Shown here one piece after another: positions 1-9,605 of a stretch of DNA of 64,000 bases. Every line of letters starts with the position of its first letter. Position 1 is the stretch's first letter. A program made the translations under genes and the position numbers. The notes under the pieces were generated by a model. It did no database searches. It was given only the letters and a program-made list of their open reading frames with translations, and had not been told where the DNA came from. Source of the stretch: Salegentibacter sp. (GTDB lineage: Bacteria; Bacteroidota; Bacteroidia; Flavobacteriales; Flavobacteriaceae); assembly GCA_024635795.1 (NCBI GenBank), contig JAGXIH010000013.1:62001-126000 (forward strand), given 5' to 3'.

Positions 1-80
1 AAATCATGCCCCAGCCTAAGAGCTTCCTCTTTGCTGTAAGCGATTACGTCTTTTACTCTTGGGGAAAAATTATCATCCAT
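1..80 (-). CDS. clpC: ClpC-type AAA+ protease chaperone, N-terminal fragment
   Basis: The gene runs off the left edge; only the first 26 codons are present and they are absent from the ORF track. Reading leftwards from the ATG at 80 gives MDDNFSPRVKDVIAYSKEEA, which I recognise as the N-terminus of flavobacterial ClpC, including the start of the N-terminal repeat domain that binds adaptors and substrates. ClpC unfolds proteins for ClpP. It is divergent from gyrA, with 245 bases between the starts. This neighbourhood is common in Flavobacteriia as I recall it. The identification rests on 26 residues but these are highly characteristic. Confidence 0.85.
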   Translation of the reverse strand, partial: MDDNFSPRVKDVIAYSKEEALRLGHD

Positions 81-325
81 CTTTATCTTCCTTTCTCTCT
101 GTTATTTCAACTCAAACTTTCAAAAATCATACCTTTTGGGGAGTCTTAAGCTAATTGACAAAATTACTTTCAATTATCAAAATGGAAAGTAAGGAACTTA
201 TTAACGAAACTCCACTAAAAATTTGTTAATAAAATATAGGTAATATCCGGCTGAAAGAGCCGTTCAACAGAGATAAAATATGTAAATTGGCTCGTTAGAT
301 TTTAGAACTAAAATAAACTTATAAT
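81..325. promoter_or_regulatory. Divergent clpC/gyrA intergenic region
   Basis: This AT-rich spacer must hold both promoters. A small hairpin, CGGCT-GAAAG-AGCCG, lies at about 249-263. No exact TAnnTTTG box was found for gyrA; TAGATTTT near 297 is the closest. No small gene is evident. Confidence 0.4.
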
Positions 326-2857
326 ATGGCTGAAGGAGAAAAGTTAATTCCTATCAACATTGAAGACGAAATGAAGTCGGCTTACATTGATTATTCAATG
401 TCGGTCATTGTGTCACGTGCTCTTCCCGATGTGCGTGATGGTTTAAAACCGGTACACCGCCGGGTTTTATTCGGGATGCACGAACTTGGTGTACTTTCTA
501 ACCGGTCCTATAAAAAATCTGCAAGGATCGTTGGGGAAGTTTTAGGTAAGTATCACCCTCACGGCGATTCCTCAGTTTATGATACAATGGTGAGGATGGC
601 TCAGCACTGGAGCATGCGCTATATGTTAGTAGATGGCCAGGGTAACTTTGGTTCAGTCGATGGCGATAGCCCTGCCGCAATGCGTTATACCGAAGCTCGT
701 ATGCGGAAGATAAGTGAAGATATGCTTATTGATATTGATAAAAATACGGTTGATACCCAACTGAATTTTGACGATTCTCTTTCAGAGCCAAAAGTTCTTC
801 CTACCCGAATTCCCAATCTTTTGGTAAATGGAGCCAGTGGAATTGCAGTAGGAATGGCGACTAATATGGCCCCTCATAATTTAGCAGAAGTTATTGACGG
901 TACTATAGCCTATATCAATAATCATGATATCGAGATCGATGAACTAATTGAGCATATTAAAGCCCCCGATTTCCCAACCGGAGGAACCATTTATGGTTAT
1001 GATGGAGTTCGGGAAGCTTTTAAGACAGGAAAGGGCCGTGTTGTTCTCCGGGCTAAATCTTCTTTGGAAGAAATTAACGGCAAAGAATTTCTTGTGGTTA
1101 CCGAAATTCCTTACCAGGTAAACAAGGCTGATATGATCAAGAAAACAGCCGACCTGGTAAATGAAAAGAAAATAGAAGGTATTTCGCTTATAAGGGATGA
1201 ATCAGACCGTAATGGGATGCGCATAGTTTATCAGTTAAAAAGAGATGCTATTCCAAATATTGTTTTAAATACCTTATATAAACATACTGCACTTCAATCT
1301 TCCTTTAGCGTAAATAATATTGCCCTGGTAAATGGCCGTCCTGAGTTACTTAACCTAAAGGAAATTATTCATCATTTCGTAGAGCACCGTCATGTGGTGG
1401 TGGTGAGAAGGACTGAATTTGAATTGAAAAAAGCTGAAGATCGTGCTCACATCCTTGAAGGTCTTATTATAGCTTCAGATAATATTGATGAAGTTATCGC
1501 ACTTATAAGATCTTCCGGTAATGCTGAAGAAGCAAGGGAAAAGTTAATGAGCAAGTTTGAATTAACGGAAGTTCAGGCAAGAGCTATCGTAGAAATGCGA
1601 TTAAGACAACTTACCGGACTGGAACAAGACAAACTTCGTGCAGAATATGATGAAATCCTTAAAACCATAGATGATCTTAAAGACATTTTGGCACGTAAAG
1701 AACGCCGAATGCAAGTAATTCAGGATGAACTCCTGGAGGTAAAAGAAAAATATGGCGACGAGCGTCGTTCTGTTATAGAATACTCCGGAGGAGATTTAAG
1801 TATAGAGGATATGATTCCGGATGAGCAAGTGGTAATTACCATTTCGCACGCCGGTTATATTAAAAGAACTTCCCTTAATGAATACAAGACCCAAAATAGG
1901 GGCGGAGTAGGTCAAAAAGGTTCTACCACCCGAAATGAGGATTTCCTGGAATATCTTTTTGCAGGAACTAATCATCAGTATATGCTTTTCTTTACTCAAA
2001 AAGGAAAATGTTTCTGGATGCGCGTTTACGAAATTCCGGAAGGTAGTAAGGCTTCAAAAGGTAGGGCAATTCAGAATTTAATCAATATAGATCCAGATGA
2101 TCGGGTTAAAGCCTTTATCAATACACAGGACCTCAAAGATGAGGAATATGTGAACAGCCATTATGTAATTATGGCGACCAAAAAAGGGCAGGTGAAAAAA
2201 ACTTCCCTGGAGCAATATTCCCGTCCAAGAACCAATGGAATTAATGCCATTACAATTAGAGAGGATGACGAATTACTGGAAGCTAAACTTACCAATGGAG
2301 AAAGTCAGGTTATGCTTGCAATAAAAAGCGGAAAAGCCATCAGGTTTGAAGAAAGTAAAACCCGTCCCATGGGTAGAAATGCTTCAGGGGTAAGAGGTAT
2401 CACCCTTGCCGATAAGGATGACGAAGTAATAGGAATGATTGCAGTAGAAGACTTTAATTCTGATATCCTGGTAGTTTCCGAAAATGGATATGGAAAACGC
2501 TCCAGCCTGGATGATTACAGAATCACAAATCGTGGAGGTAAAGGAGTAAAGACCATTTCTATTACCGAAAAGACCGGAAATTTAGTCGCGATTAAAAATG
2601 TCTCTGATGAGGATGATGTTATGATCATTAATAAATCTGGAATTGTAATAAGAATGGAAGTTGCAAATTTAAGAGTTATGGGACGTGCAACTCAGGGGGT
2701 TAGACTTATTAACTTAAAAGGTAATGATTCTATTGCAGCAGTAGCGAAAGTGCTTCATGATGAAGATGATGTAGAGCATATGGAAGACGCCATAACACCT
2801 GAACCTACTGAGCCAGATGCCCATGGCACAACTATTGATAAGGATAGTGAAGAATAA
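326..2857 (+). CDS. gyrA: DNA gyrase subunit A
   Basis: GyrA cuts and rejoins DNA in the A2B2 gyrase complex to introduce negative supercoils. The 843 aa length is normal. The N-terminus contains the quinolone region [12 protein letters not shown], with Ser and Asp at the positions equivalent to E. coli 83 and 87, so the usual resistance changes are absent. The active-site Tyr lies in [10 protein letters not shown] at about residue 121. Six-bladed C-terminal repeats fill the last third and include a GyrA-box-like NRGGKG. The C-terminal tail is acidic. The ATG start follows an AT-rich leader with no clear Shine-Dalgarno. A TPR protein follows after 23 bases, probably on the same transcript. 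Confidence 0.98.
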   Translation: MAEGEKLIPINIEDEMKSAYIDYSMSVIVSRALPDVRDGLKPVHRRVLFGMHELGVLSNRSYKKSARIVGEVLGKYHPHGDSSVYDTMVRMAQHWSMRYMLVDGQGNFGSVDGDSPAAMRYTEARMRKISEDMLIDIDKNTVDTQLNFDDSLSEPKVLPTRIPNLLVNGASGIAVGMATNMAPHNLAEVIDGTIAYINNHDIEIDELIEHIKAPDFPTGGTIYGYDGVREAFKTGKGRVVLRAKSSLEEINGKEFLVVTEIPYQVNKADMIKKTADLVNEKKIEGISLIRDESDRNGMRIVYQLKRDAIPNIVLNTLYKHTALQSSFSVNNIALVNGRPELLNLKEIIHHFVEHRHVVVVRRTEFELKKAEDRAHILEGLIIASDNIDEVIALIRSSGNAEEAREKLMSKFELTEVQARAIVEMRLRQLTGLEQDKLRAEYDEILKTIDDLKDILARKERRMQVIQDELLEVKEKYGDERRSVIEYSGGDLSIEDMIPDEQVVITISHAGYIKRTSLNEYKTQNRGGVGQKGSTTRNEDFLEYLFAGTNHQYMLFFTQKGKCFWMRVYEIPEGSKASKGRAIQNLINIDPDDRVKAFINTQDLKDEEYVNSHYVIMATKKGQVKKTSLEQYSRPRTNGINAITIREDDELLEAKLTNGESQVMLAIKSGKAIRFEESKTRPMGRNASGVRGITLADKDDEVIGMIAVEDFNSDILVVSENGYGKRSSLDDYRITNRGGKGVKTISITEKTGNLVAIKNVSDEDDVMIINKSGIVIRMEVANLRVMGRATQGVRLINLKGNDSIAAVAKVLHDEDDVEHMEDAITPEPTEPDAHGTTIDKDSEE

Positions 2858-2880
2858 ATTAAATATAAAACCAAATCAAA

Positions 2881-4131
2881 ATGAAAATTAATATTTTAAC
2901 ACTAGCTCTGTCATTATTTACCCTGGCAGCGGTTGCTCAAAAAAGTGAAATTAGAAACGCCGGAAACGCGGTGGAAGATGGTAATTACACTGAAGCCAAG
3001 GCTGAAATAGAAAAAGCTGAATCCATGTTAGCTGATGCTAATGATAAATGGAAGGAAAGATTTTATCTTTATAAAGGTCAGGCCTATCTAGGAACCGGTG
3101 AAAATGTAAAAGTTGATGATATGCTCATCGCATCTGAAGCTTTTAAAAAAGCTGTAGAGATGGGAAGTTCTGAAGCTCAGGATGGTATATTAAAAGTAAG
3201 AAACAGCTTGGTGCAAAGTGCAGTGGAGGATCAAAACGCTGAGAACTATAAAAGTGCTGCAGAAAAACTGGTTACCAGCTATAAAATTAACCCTCAGGAT
3301 ACCTTGTATCTTTATTATGCTGCTGCAAACTCCCTTAATGCTCAGGATTACGATACTGCCCTGGAATACTATAAGGAACTAAGAGATTTAGGCTTTGATG
3401 GTACAGAGGTAGAATACCTTGCCACTAACGTTGAGACTGGAGAACAAGAAGCTATGCCATCAAAGGAACAACGGGACCTTATGGTGAAAACCGAGGATTA
3501 TACAGATCCTGAAGACAGAAAATCTCCTTCTAAAAAAGGTGAGATCGCTAAAAACATTGCTCTTATATATATTAACCAGGAGAAAATGGATGAAGCTGTT
3601 GAGGCGATGGAAGTGGCTAAACGCGAGAATCCAGATAATGTAATGTTAATTCAGGCTGAAGCAGATATGTATTACCGAATGGGGGATAAAGAAAAATATA
3701 ATGAGCTAATGAAAAAGGTTCTCGAGAAAAGCCCTGATGATGCTACTATCTATTATAACCTTGGTGTAACTACTGCTGAATTAGGTGATACTGAAGGAGC
3801 TATTGAATACTACGAGAAAGCCCTGGAGCTTGATCCTGATATGTCAGAAGCTAGAATGAATATTGTTGTAGCAATTCTTGCTCAGGAGAGAGAGATCATT
3901 GATCAAATGAATCAATTGGGAATGAGCAAAGAAGACAACAAACGTTACGAGGAGCTTGAAGAAGAGCGTTTGGAAGTGTACGAAGAAGTAATTCCTTACC
4001 TTGAGGATGCTATTGAGCATGATCCTACAAATGTTGAAATTATCAGGACTGCTATGAATATATTTAGTGCCCTGGATGAACAGGAAAAAGCTCAGATAAT
4101 GAAAGATAGAATAGAAGAACTACAACAGTAA
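2881..4131 (+). CDS. Exported tetratricopeptide repeat protein
   Basis: This 416 aa protein starts with a signal peptide (MKINILTLALSLFTLAAVAQ) and is then made almost entirely of TPR helices. The clearest repeats are around residues 270-320 (ATIYYNLGVTTAELGDTEGA and following). TPR proteins are scaffolds for protein contacts, so this is likely a periplasmic or envelope adaptor. No enzymatic motif is visible. It lies 23 bases after gyrA and ends just before a strong terminator, so the two genes probably form one transcription unit. The exact partner cannot be told from sequence. Confidence 0.85.
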   Translation: MKINILTLALSLFTLAAVAQKSEIRNAGNAVEDGNYTEAKAEIEKAESMLADANDKWKERFYLYKGQAYLGTGENVKVDDMLIASEAFKKAVEMGSSEAQDGILKVRNSLVQSAVEDQNAENYKSAAEKLVTSYKINPQDTLYLYYAAANSLNAQDYDTALEYYKELRDLGFDGTEVEYLATNVETGEQEAMPSKEQRDLMVKTEDYTDPEDRKSPSKKGEIAKNIALIYINQEKMDEAVEAMEVAKRENPDNVMLIQAEADMYYRMGDKEKYNELMKKVLEKSPDDATIYYNLGVTTAELGDTEGAIEYYEKALELDPDMSEARMNIVVAILAQEREIIDQMNQLGMSKEDNKRYEELEEERLEVYEEVIPYLEDAIEHDPTNVEIIRTAMNIFSALDEQEKAQIMKDRIEELQQ

Positions 4132-4155
4132 CTCTTTATAAAATAAATATTTAGG

Positions 4156-4186
4156 AAAGACCGCTGGAAACAGCGGTCTTTTTTTA
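4156..4186. terminator. Hairpin terminator between convergent genes
   Basis: AAAGACCGCTG-GAAA-CAGCGGTCTTT is followed by a T run. The A tract on the left makes it usable from both directions. It overlaps the stop codon of the leftward NlpC/P60 gene. Confidence 0.9.
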
Positions 4187-4933
4187 TATAATCTTTTTAA
4201 TGACCCTTAATTGATGGGTATGCCTGCGAAGTTCTGTGTTAAAAATGCCGGAGTGGTCCAGCCGGTCTATTCTTACTTTTCCATCTGCGTGAATTATGTA
4301 ATTGTCGGTCATAATAATACCCACATGATTTATAATTCCCTCTTTGTCGTCAAAAAAGGCAAGGTCGCCAACTTCACTTTCTTCAATAAAGCTTAGTGCT
4401 TCACCCTGTCCTGCCTGTTCAGCAGCATCACGGAAAAGTTTATAACCATTTAATCTGTATACCATTTGGGTAAAACCACTGGAATCTATTCCCAGCGGGG
4501 ATTTTCCACCCCAGGCATACGGGCTGTTCAAGTAGAGAAGCGCGGTGTCAATGAGGTGCAGTTTTGGTTTTTCACCAGTTTCACTATACCCTTCGTACAC
4601 GTGTCGAAATAATGCAAGGGAATTTAAAACCGATCCCATTGGGATGGGCATTAAATGCCCTTTCTCATCGGTAATATAATTTATTACATCTGCAGAAAGC
4701 TCAGGTTTAGCTTTCTTTAGTTTCAGATAATGTTCCTCCTGGATTTTAAGGAACTGCTTATTACTTATCCAGGCTTCATAATTATCGAATGCAACACGAA
4801 TTCTGCTCCACTGAGCTCGTTCTTCTAAAATTTTAAAATATTCTCCATAAAGAATCTGAGATACCATTTCACTTTCATCTGAAGCTGAACTGCGAAGCGG
4901 TACTATGCTTAAGTGGCAAACTCCGTATTGCAT
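4184..4933 (-). CDS. SH3 plus NlpC/P60-like protein with Cys-to-Ser at the catalytic position
   Basis: A bacterial SH3-like N-terminal part (about residues 1-65) is followed by a C40 NlpC/P60 fold (about 125-249), the family that cleaves peptidoglycan stem peptides. The expected D-C-S-G nucleophile motif reads GIDSSGFTQMVY, with Ser at residue 151 encoded by TCC (bases 4481-4483). The His motif INHVGII and the third polar His in YIIHADG are kept. There is no obvious signal peptide, as is usual for this flavobacterial group. Either the enzyme is inactive and only binds substrate, or the base is a sequencing error: TGC is one transversion away. It is convergent with the TPR gene and downstream of the thiolase gene. 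Confidence 0.88.
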   Translation of the reverse strand: MQYGVCHLSIVPLRSSASDESEMVSQILYGEYFKILEERAQWSRIRVAFDNYEAWISNKQFLKIQEEHYLKLKKAKPELSADVINYITDEKGHLMPIPMGSVLNSLALFRHVYEGYSETGEKPKLHLIDTALLYLNSPYAWGGKSPLGIDSSGFTQMVYRLNGYKLFRDAAEQAGQGEALSFIEESEVGDLAFFDDKEGIINHVGIIMTDNYIIHADGKVRIDRLDHSGIFNTELRRHTHQLRVIKKII

Positions 4934-4953
4934 TCAATATCTATTTCTAAGTC

Positions 4954-6132
4954 TTAAGCGTTTCTTTCAATAACCATTGCAGAGGCACCACCGCCACCGT
5001 TACAAATAGCTGCTGCACCAATTTTAGCATTATTCTGCTCCAAAACATTTAGTAGCGTAATTAGAATTCTTACTCCACTACAGCCTAATGGATGTCCAAG
5101 CGACACAGCCCCACCATTAACATTGGTTTTGTCTGCACTTATATCTAATAATTTCATATTGGCAAGACCTACAACAGCAAAAGCTTCATTGAATTCAAAA
5201 TAATCTACATCATCTTTTGAAATTCCTGCCTTATCAAGTGCTAATGGTAAAGCCTTGGCCGGAGAGGTCGTAAACCATTTTGGTTCCTGTGCTGCATCAG
5301 CAAAAGATTTAATAGTAGCCAATACTTTTAATCCTAATTCCTCGGCTTTTTCACGACTCATTAAAATCATCGCTCCAGCTCCATCATTAATGGTAGAGGC
5401 ATTAGCAGCTGTTACAGTACCATCTTTACTAAAGGCAGGTCTAAGAGAGGATAATTTATCCATTCTTACATTCTTAAATTCCTCATCTTCTTTTACTATT
5501 ATAGGATCTCCTTTGCGTTGTGGTACTTCCACAGGAACAACTTCATTGTCAAATTTTCCTTCAGCCCAGGCCTTCGCAGAGCGCTCGTAAGACTGTCTTG
5601 CAAAATCATCCTGGTCTTCCCTGGAGAAATTATGTTCTTTAGCACAAAGGTCACCACAAACTCCCATCGCATTTTGGTCGTAGGCATCTACCAAGCCATC
5701 ACGTTGTAAACCGTCTACCATCGTGACAGCTCCAAATTTCTGGCCTTTACGCATAGGTACATAATGTGGAATTAAACTCATATTTTCCATTCCACCGGCA
5801 ACAATAATGGAACTATCTCCAAGCATAATGGATTGTGCTGCCTGCATAACAGCTTTCATTCCGCTGGCACATACTTTATTTACCGTGGTGCAGGGTACAG
5901 TGTCGGGAATTCCGGCCCCAAGTGCGGCCTGTCTGGCGGGAGCCTGGCCAACGTTAGCCTGGACAACATTTCCCATCAAAACCTCTTCAACCAATTCTGG
6001 CTTTAGCTTAATCTTATCCATTGCACCTTTAATAGCAATAGATCCTAATTTGGTGGCCGGAACCGTAGATAAGCCACCTAGAAAACTTCCTATAGGCGTA
6101 CGTGCGGCACTTACAATAACAACTTCTTTCAT
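4954..6132 (-). CDS. Acetyl-CoA C-acetyltransferase (thiolase)
   Basis: This thiolase condenses two acetyl-CoA to acetoacetyl-CoA or runs the reverse cleavage. At 392 aa it has the standard length. The nucleophile Cys88 lies in VNKVCASGMKA, His347 in SLGHPLGCSG, and the second catalytic Cys377 in AICNGGGGAS. The sequence is of the biosynthetic/ketolytic type (AtoB/ThlA-like) rather than trifunctional FadA, judged by length and context. It is 20 bases upstream of the NlpC/P60 gene on the same strand, possibly cotranscribed. No other beta-oxidation genes are nearby, so the exact pathway is open. Confidence 0.95.
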   Translation of the reverse strand: MKEVVIVSAARTPIGSFLGGLSTVPATKLGSIAIKGAMDKIKLKPELVEEVLMGNVVQANVGQAPARQAALGAGIPDTVPCTTVNKVCASGMKAVMQAAQSIMLGDSSIIVAGGMENMSLIPHYVPMRKGQKFGAVTMVDGLQRDGLVDAYDQNAMGVCGDLCAKEHNFSREDQDDFARQSYERSAKAWAEGKFDNEVVPVEVPQRKGDPIIVKEDEEFKNVRMDKLSSLRPAFSKDGTVTAANASTINDGAGAMILMSREKAEELGLKVLATIKSFADAAQEPKWFTTSPAKALPLALDKAGISKDDVDYFEFNEAFAVVGLANMKLLDISADKTNVNGGAVSLGHPLGCSGVRILITLLNVLEQNNAKIGAAAICNGGGGASAMVIERNA

Positions 6133-6224
6133 ATTATGTTTTGTTTTAGTTTTTCCTTCTATGCGAATTTAGTGATTTTAATAGGAACTTGACTAACCGC
6201 TCACCATTCACGCCTATTTTTTAG

Positions 6225-6232
6225 TACATTTG
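6225..6232 (+). promoter_or_regulatory. Bacteroidota -7 box TACATTTG
   Basis: It matches the TAnnTTTG consensus and lies 18 bases before the ATG at 6251. The TTG used as start in the ORF track (6230) sits inside this box. No good -33 TTG at 17-23 bases upstream was seen. Confidence 0.6.
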
Positions 6233-6250
6233 GGCTATAGTACTTTTTGT

Positions 6251-8296
6251 ATGACAAAATTCGTAAATGGCCTTTATAAAAATCAGGCTTTATTTTACAA
6301 AGTATTTTTATTTGCGCTTACCGCGATTTTAATTGTGTACCTCTTACCCAAGGGTGGGAAATTTAAATATGAAATTCCTAAAGGTAAGCCCTGGCAATAT
6401 GAAAATCTCTATGCTCCCTTCGATTTTGCTATTCTGAAGACAGAAGAGGAGATCCAAGCCGAGCGCCAGGAAATCACCCGAAATCACACGCCTTATTTCC
6501 AATTGGATGAATCCAAATTACCTGAAATAAAAGACCAGGCCCAGTCAGAAATCGGGCTAATCTTTACAGATAGTATCTTAAATATTCACCAGGAGCAGAT
6601 CTCGGATTTTGTTAAAACCAGTCTTGATGATTTGTATGAGAATGGGATCCTGCAGGAAAGCAATCGCCTGGACCCCGATCAGCTAGTGTATCTCCGCCGG
6701 GGTAATGAAGCCTTTGAAATTCCATATAAAAGAATTCTCAAATTAAACCAGGTTAGAGATGCCCTTGTCGGGAAAATTGAAAATTCAAATCTCACTTCCC
6801 TAAAAGATGGTTTACTGGAGGTTTTCTTTAATTCAGTAGAACCTAATGTGGAATTTGACAACGAACTCACACAGCGGGAACTCGAAAGCAAACTGAACAA
6901 TATTTCCTACACCCGTGGTAACGTGGAACAGGGAAGCCGCGTAATCGCTAAAGGAGAGGTGGTTGAAGGTAATAAATATGATATTTTGAGGTCCCTCAGA
7001 ACTGAATATGAATCACAGGTATGGACCGGTAGCAATTATGTCTGGGTTATCGTAGGATACAGTACCCTGGTGGCCCTGGCCTTGCTTATGCTGCTACTTT
7101 TCATAAGAAAATACAGGTATGATATTTTTGAAAATAATGTAAAGGTCACTTTTATTTTCTTTAATATTCTGTTTATGGTTATGCTCACTACTCTGGTGGT
7201 AAGGTTTAATATAGAGTACGTATATGTAGTTCCCCTGGCGGTTTTACCGCTTACCTTAAAAGCTTTCTTCGATTCGCGCCTGGGACTCTTTACCCATGTG
7301 GTAACAGTACTTCTTCTTGGTTTTATAGTACCCAACAGTTATGAATATATGTTCCTTCAAATTATTGCGGGAATCGTTACAATTCTCACTGTTTCTGAAT
7401 TGTATAAACGGGCAAACCTGTTCATCTCGGTTGGAGAGATCACCCTGGTCTATATCATTAGTTACTTTGCATTTACGATAATTCAGGAAGGAAGTATTGC
7501 TGAAATAGAAGCCGAAGTTTTTCTCACTTTTTTACTGGGTGGGCTGGCTACGCTATTTGTGCAACCGCTTATTTATATCTATGAGAAAATCTTCGGATTG
7601 GTTTCAGATATGTCTTTGCTGGAACTTTCAGATACCAATTCCAAATTGCTGAAAGAGATGGCCGAAAAGGCACCGGGAACTTTTCACCATTCCCTTAATG
7701 TTGCCAATCTCGCTGAAGCTGCTGCCAATGAAATCAAAGCAAATGCGATGCTTGTGCGGGTTGGTGCCCTTTACCACGATATTGGGAAAATGCATAATCC
7801 CACCTATTTTTCTGAGAATCAAACCAGTAATGTGAATACCCACGATGATCTTGATCCACATGAAAGTGCCCAGATCATTATTGAACACGTGATCAAGGGA
7901 ATTGAAATAGGCAAAAAGAATAATTTACCAGACCGGGTGATTGACTTCATAAGAACACATCACGGTACCAGTACCGTTTATTTCTTCTATAAAAAAGCAA
8001 AGGAGAAAGACGAAAACGTCCCGGCAGATGCTTTTCGTTATCCTGGGCCGATTCCATTTAGTAGGGAAACGGCAATTTTAATGATGTGTGACGGGGTAGA
8101 AGCTGCAAGTAAGAGCCTTAGAGAGCCTACAGCTGGACTTATAGATAATTTCGTAGAGAAGATCGTAAATAAACAAATGGAAGAAGGGCAGTTTCTCAAT
8201 GCTAATATTACCTTCAAAGAAATTCAACTTATCAAGAAGATTCTTAAACGAAAACTTAAAAATATATATCATTTAAGGGTGGAATACCCAGAATAA
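6251..8296 (+). CDS. 7TM-HD membrane phosphohydrolase (PgpH-like HDIG protein)
   Basis: This 681 aa protein starts with a transmembrane helix, then an extracytoplasmic 7TMR-HDED domain (about residues 50-270), about seven membrane helices (about 270-460) and a cytoplasmic HD domain. The HD domain shows TFHHSLNVANLAEAA and the signature ALYHDIGKMHNP. Homologues in Firmicutes (PgpH) hydrolyse cyclic di-AMP; that activity is inferred here. I use the ATG at 6251 because the track TTG at 6230 lies within a promoter box. The following gene is convergent and a shared hairpin separates them. Confidence 0.92.
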   Translation: MTKFVNGLYKNQALFYKVFLFALTAILIVYLLPKGGKFKYEIPKGKPWQYENLYAPFDFAILKTEEEIQAERQEITRNHTPYFQLDESKLPEIKDQAQSEIGLIFTDSILNIHQEQISDFVKTSLDDLYENGILQESNRLDPDQLVYLRRGNEAFEIPYKRILKLNQVRDALVGKIENSNLTSLKDGLLEVFFNSVEPNVEFDNELTQRELESKLNNISYTRGNVEQGSRVIAKGEVVEGNKYDILRSLRTEYESQVWTGSNYVWVIVGYSTLVALALLMLLLFIRKYRYDIFENNVKVTFIFFNILFMVMLTTLVVRFNIEYVYVVPLAVLPLTLKAFFDSRLGLFTHVVTVLLLGFIVPNSYEYMFLQIIAGIVTILTVSELYKRANLFISVGEITLVYIISYFAFTIIQEGSIAEIEAEVFLTFLLGGLATLFVQPLIYIYEKIFGLVSDMSLLELSDTNSKLLKEMAEKAPGTFHHSLNVANLAEAAANEIKANAMLVRVGALYHDIGKMHNPTYFSENQTSNVNTHDDLDPHESAQIIIEHVIKGIEIGKKNNLPDRVIDFIRTHHGTSTVYFFYKKAKEKDENVPADAFRYPGPIPFSRETAILMMCDGVEAASKSLREPTAGLIDNFVEKIVNKQMEEGQFLNANITFKEIQLIKKILKRKLKNIYHLRVEYPE

Positions 8297-8325
8297 AAAA
8301 AGGTGCATTTAATGCACCTTTTTTA
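8295..8325. terminator. Bidirectional terminator AAAAAGGTGCATT/AATGCACCTTTTT
   Basis: A near-perfect palindrome flanked by A and T tracts lies between convergent genes and overlaps the last codons of the leftward GreA-like gene. Confidence 0.9.
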
Positions 8326-8758
8326 TTTCGCTTTCCTTGTCTTTAAAACTGAAACTGTCTCCGGCTTTTTTGTCTTTCATTACCTGATAAATAGGAGCTT
8401 CAGTTGAAATGGCATAAACCGTGCTGCCATCTTCAAGTTCAATTTCTCCTATGGGAACAGCTACGAAATATAAATCCTTATCTGTTTCTACCACACTACC
8501 AAAATTAACGGTTTCACTGTAATGCTCCAGATCTATGGCAGCCAGTTTTTCTTTCATTTCCTGGGCCTGATTAAGGTATTCGGCATATTTTTCAAAATCT
8601 CCCAGTAATTGACCTTTATTATCTTCGTCGTAATCGGTTTTTACATCATTGGCCTCCATGGATTCTTTGATCATATCCATTTCTTTTTCATATTTTTCAA
8701 TTCTCCGGTTTACAGCTTCAAGGCTCTTGTAGTAAATTTCTTTTTTATTAATTGCCAT
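8309..8758 (-). CDS. GreA/GreB-like transcription factor
   Basis: At 149 aa the protein has an N-terminal helical coiled-coil region (about residues 1-75, rich in E and K) and a C-terminal domain of the GreA/GreB FKBP-like fold (about 85-149, including YAISTEAPIYQVMKDKKAGD). Gre factors enter the RNA polymerase secondary channel and stimulate cleavage of backtracked transcripts. This short flavobacterial family is often annotated only as elongation factor or hypothetical, and the acidic tip residues of the coiled coil are uncertain. A second Gre-family gene lies at 49916. The function is inferred from fold only. Confidence 0.75.
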   Translation of the reverse strand: MAINKKEIYYKSLEAVNRRIEKYEKEMDMIKESMEANDVKTDYDEDNKGQLLGDFEKYAEYLNQAQEMKEKLAAIDLEHYSETVNFGSVVETDKDLYFVAVPIGEIELEDGSTVYAISTEAPIYQVMKDKKAGDSFSFKDKESEIKKVH

Positions 8759-8887
8759 TTTTTATTTTTTTGGTGTTTTTTAAAATTAAGTATCGGAATT
8801 TCTCTAAAAGAACATTTAGCAAAAATTTAATATCAGAAAATCCTTCAATCTTTTAGGCGCATAAGCTTAATAACTTAAAAGATTAAT

Positions 8888-8909
8888 ATATAAGTTAATA
8901 GACTTATAT
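8888..8909. repeat. Inverted repeat ATATAAGT-N6-ACTTATAT
   Basis: The 8-base arms are perfect and lie 45 bases upstream of the satD -10-like region, in a very AT-rich stretch. This could be an operator for the HTH in SatD itself, but the base composition makes chance arms likely. Confidence 0.35.
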
Positions 8910-8942
8910 TAATATATTATAAGGTTATATACTAATATTTTG

Positions 8943-8950
8943 TATATTTG
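8943..8950 (+). promoter_or_regulatory. -7 box TATATTTG before satD
   Basis: An exact TAnnTTTG match ends four bases before the ATG at 8955, so the transcript would be leaderless or almost so. The track start (TTG at 8940) lies upstream of the box and is rejected. Confidence 0.55.
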
Positions 8951-8954
8951 GTTT

Positions 8955-9605
8955 ATGATAGCAGTCTTAACAGCAGATCTAATAGATTCTACAAATTATT
9001 CAGAAACCCTGATGAGCCGTGTTATGGCTGTTTTGAAAGAGGAGTTTACCGATACAGAAACAAAGTACCCTTCTTCAGATTTTAATATCTATCGAGGTGA
9101 TAGCTTTCAGGGAGTACTTCAAAATCCAGCAGTGGCTCTGGCGGTAACGCTGCATCTCAAAACAGCCATCTTAAGAATTTCTACAACAAAAAAAGGGAAA
9201 TCAAGGGAGGCCGATCTTAGAATAGCCATTGGCATTGGTAGCCTGGATTACCAGGGCAATACCATTGAAGAATCCAATGGACAGGCTTTTCAATTTTCAG
9301 GGAGATCTTTGGATGAAATGAAATACGAAGGTCGTAAAACCCGTTTAAAAACTCCGAGTGAAACAATAAACGGCGAGTTTGATGCGAGCTTTTTTCTTCT
9401 CGATGAAATTTCCGATAGGTGGAGTACTGCCTCGGCAGAGGTAATTTATTTTCTTCTGAAAGGATTAAAAGAGAAGGAAATTGCCACAGAATTAGGCATT
9501 AGCCAGTCGGCAGTGAATCAACGCAAAAAAGCAGCCGGTTGGGAAGCAGTAAATGCACTTTTAGTACGTTACAATAATATAATTTCCAAAACCTTTACTG
9601 AATGA
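8955..9605 (+). CDS. SatD family protein with C-terminal helix-turn-helix
   Basis: The 216 aa protein begins MIAVLTADLIDST and carries RGDSFQGVL and a C-terminal HTH region (about residues 165-215, GLKEKEIATELGISQSAVNQ). It resembles the SatD family, first seen in a streptococcal acid-tolerance operon, whose biochemical role is unknown. I chose ATG 8955 because a TAnnTTTG box precedes it. It overlaps the next gene by four bases (ATGA), so the two are translationally coupled. The pair SatD plus DUF3307 recurs in Bacteroidota in my recollection, and suggests a regulator or sensor working with a membrane protein. Confidence 0.8.
   Translation: MIAVLTADLIDSTNYSETLMSRVMAVLKEEFTDTETKYPSSDFNIYRGDSFQGVLQNPAVALAVTLHLKTAILRISTTKKGKSREADLRIAIGIGSLDYQGNTIEESNGQAFQFSGRSLDEMKYEGRKTRLKTPSETINGEFDASFFLLDEISDRWSTASAEVIYFLLKGLKEKEIATELGISQSAVNQRKKAAGWEAVNALLVRYNNIISKTFTE

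Noticed and set aside
5807-6172. 121 aa plus-strand ORF inside the thiolase
   Set aside because: Shadow of a conserved gene, no recognisable protein features.
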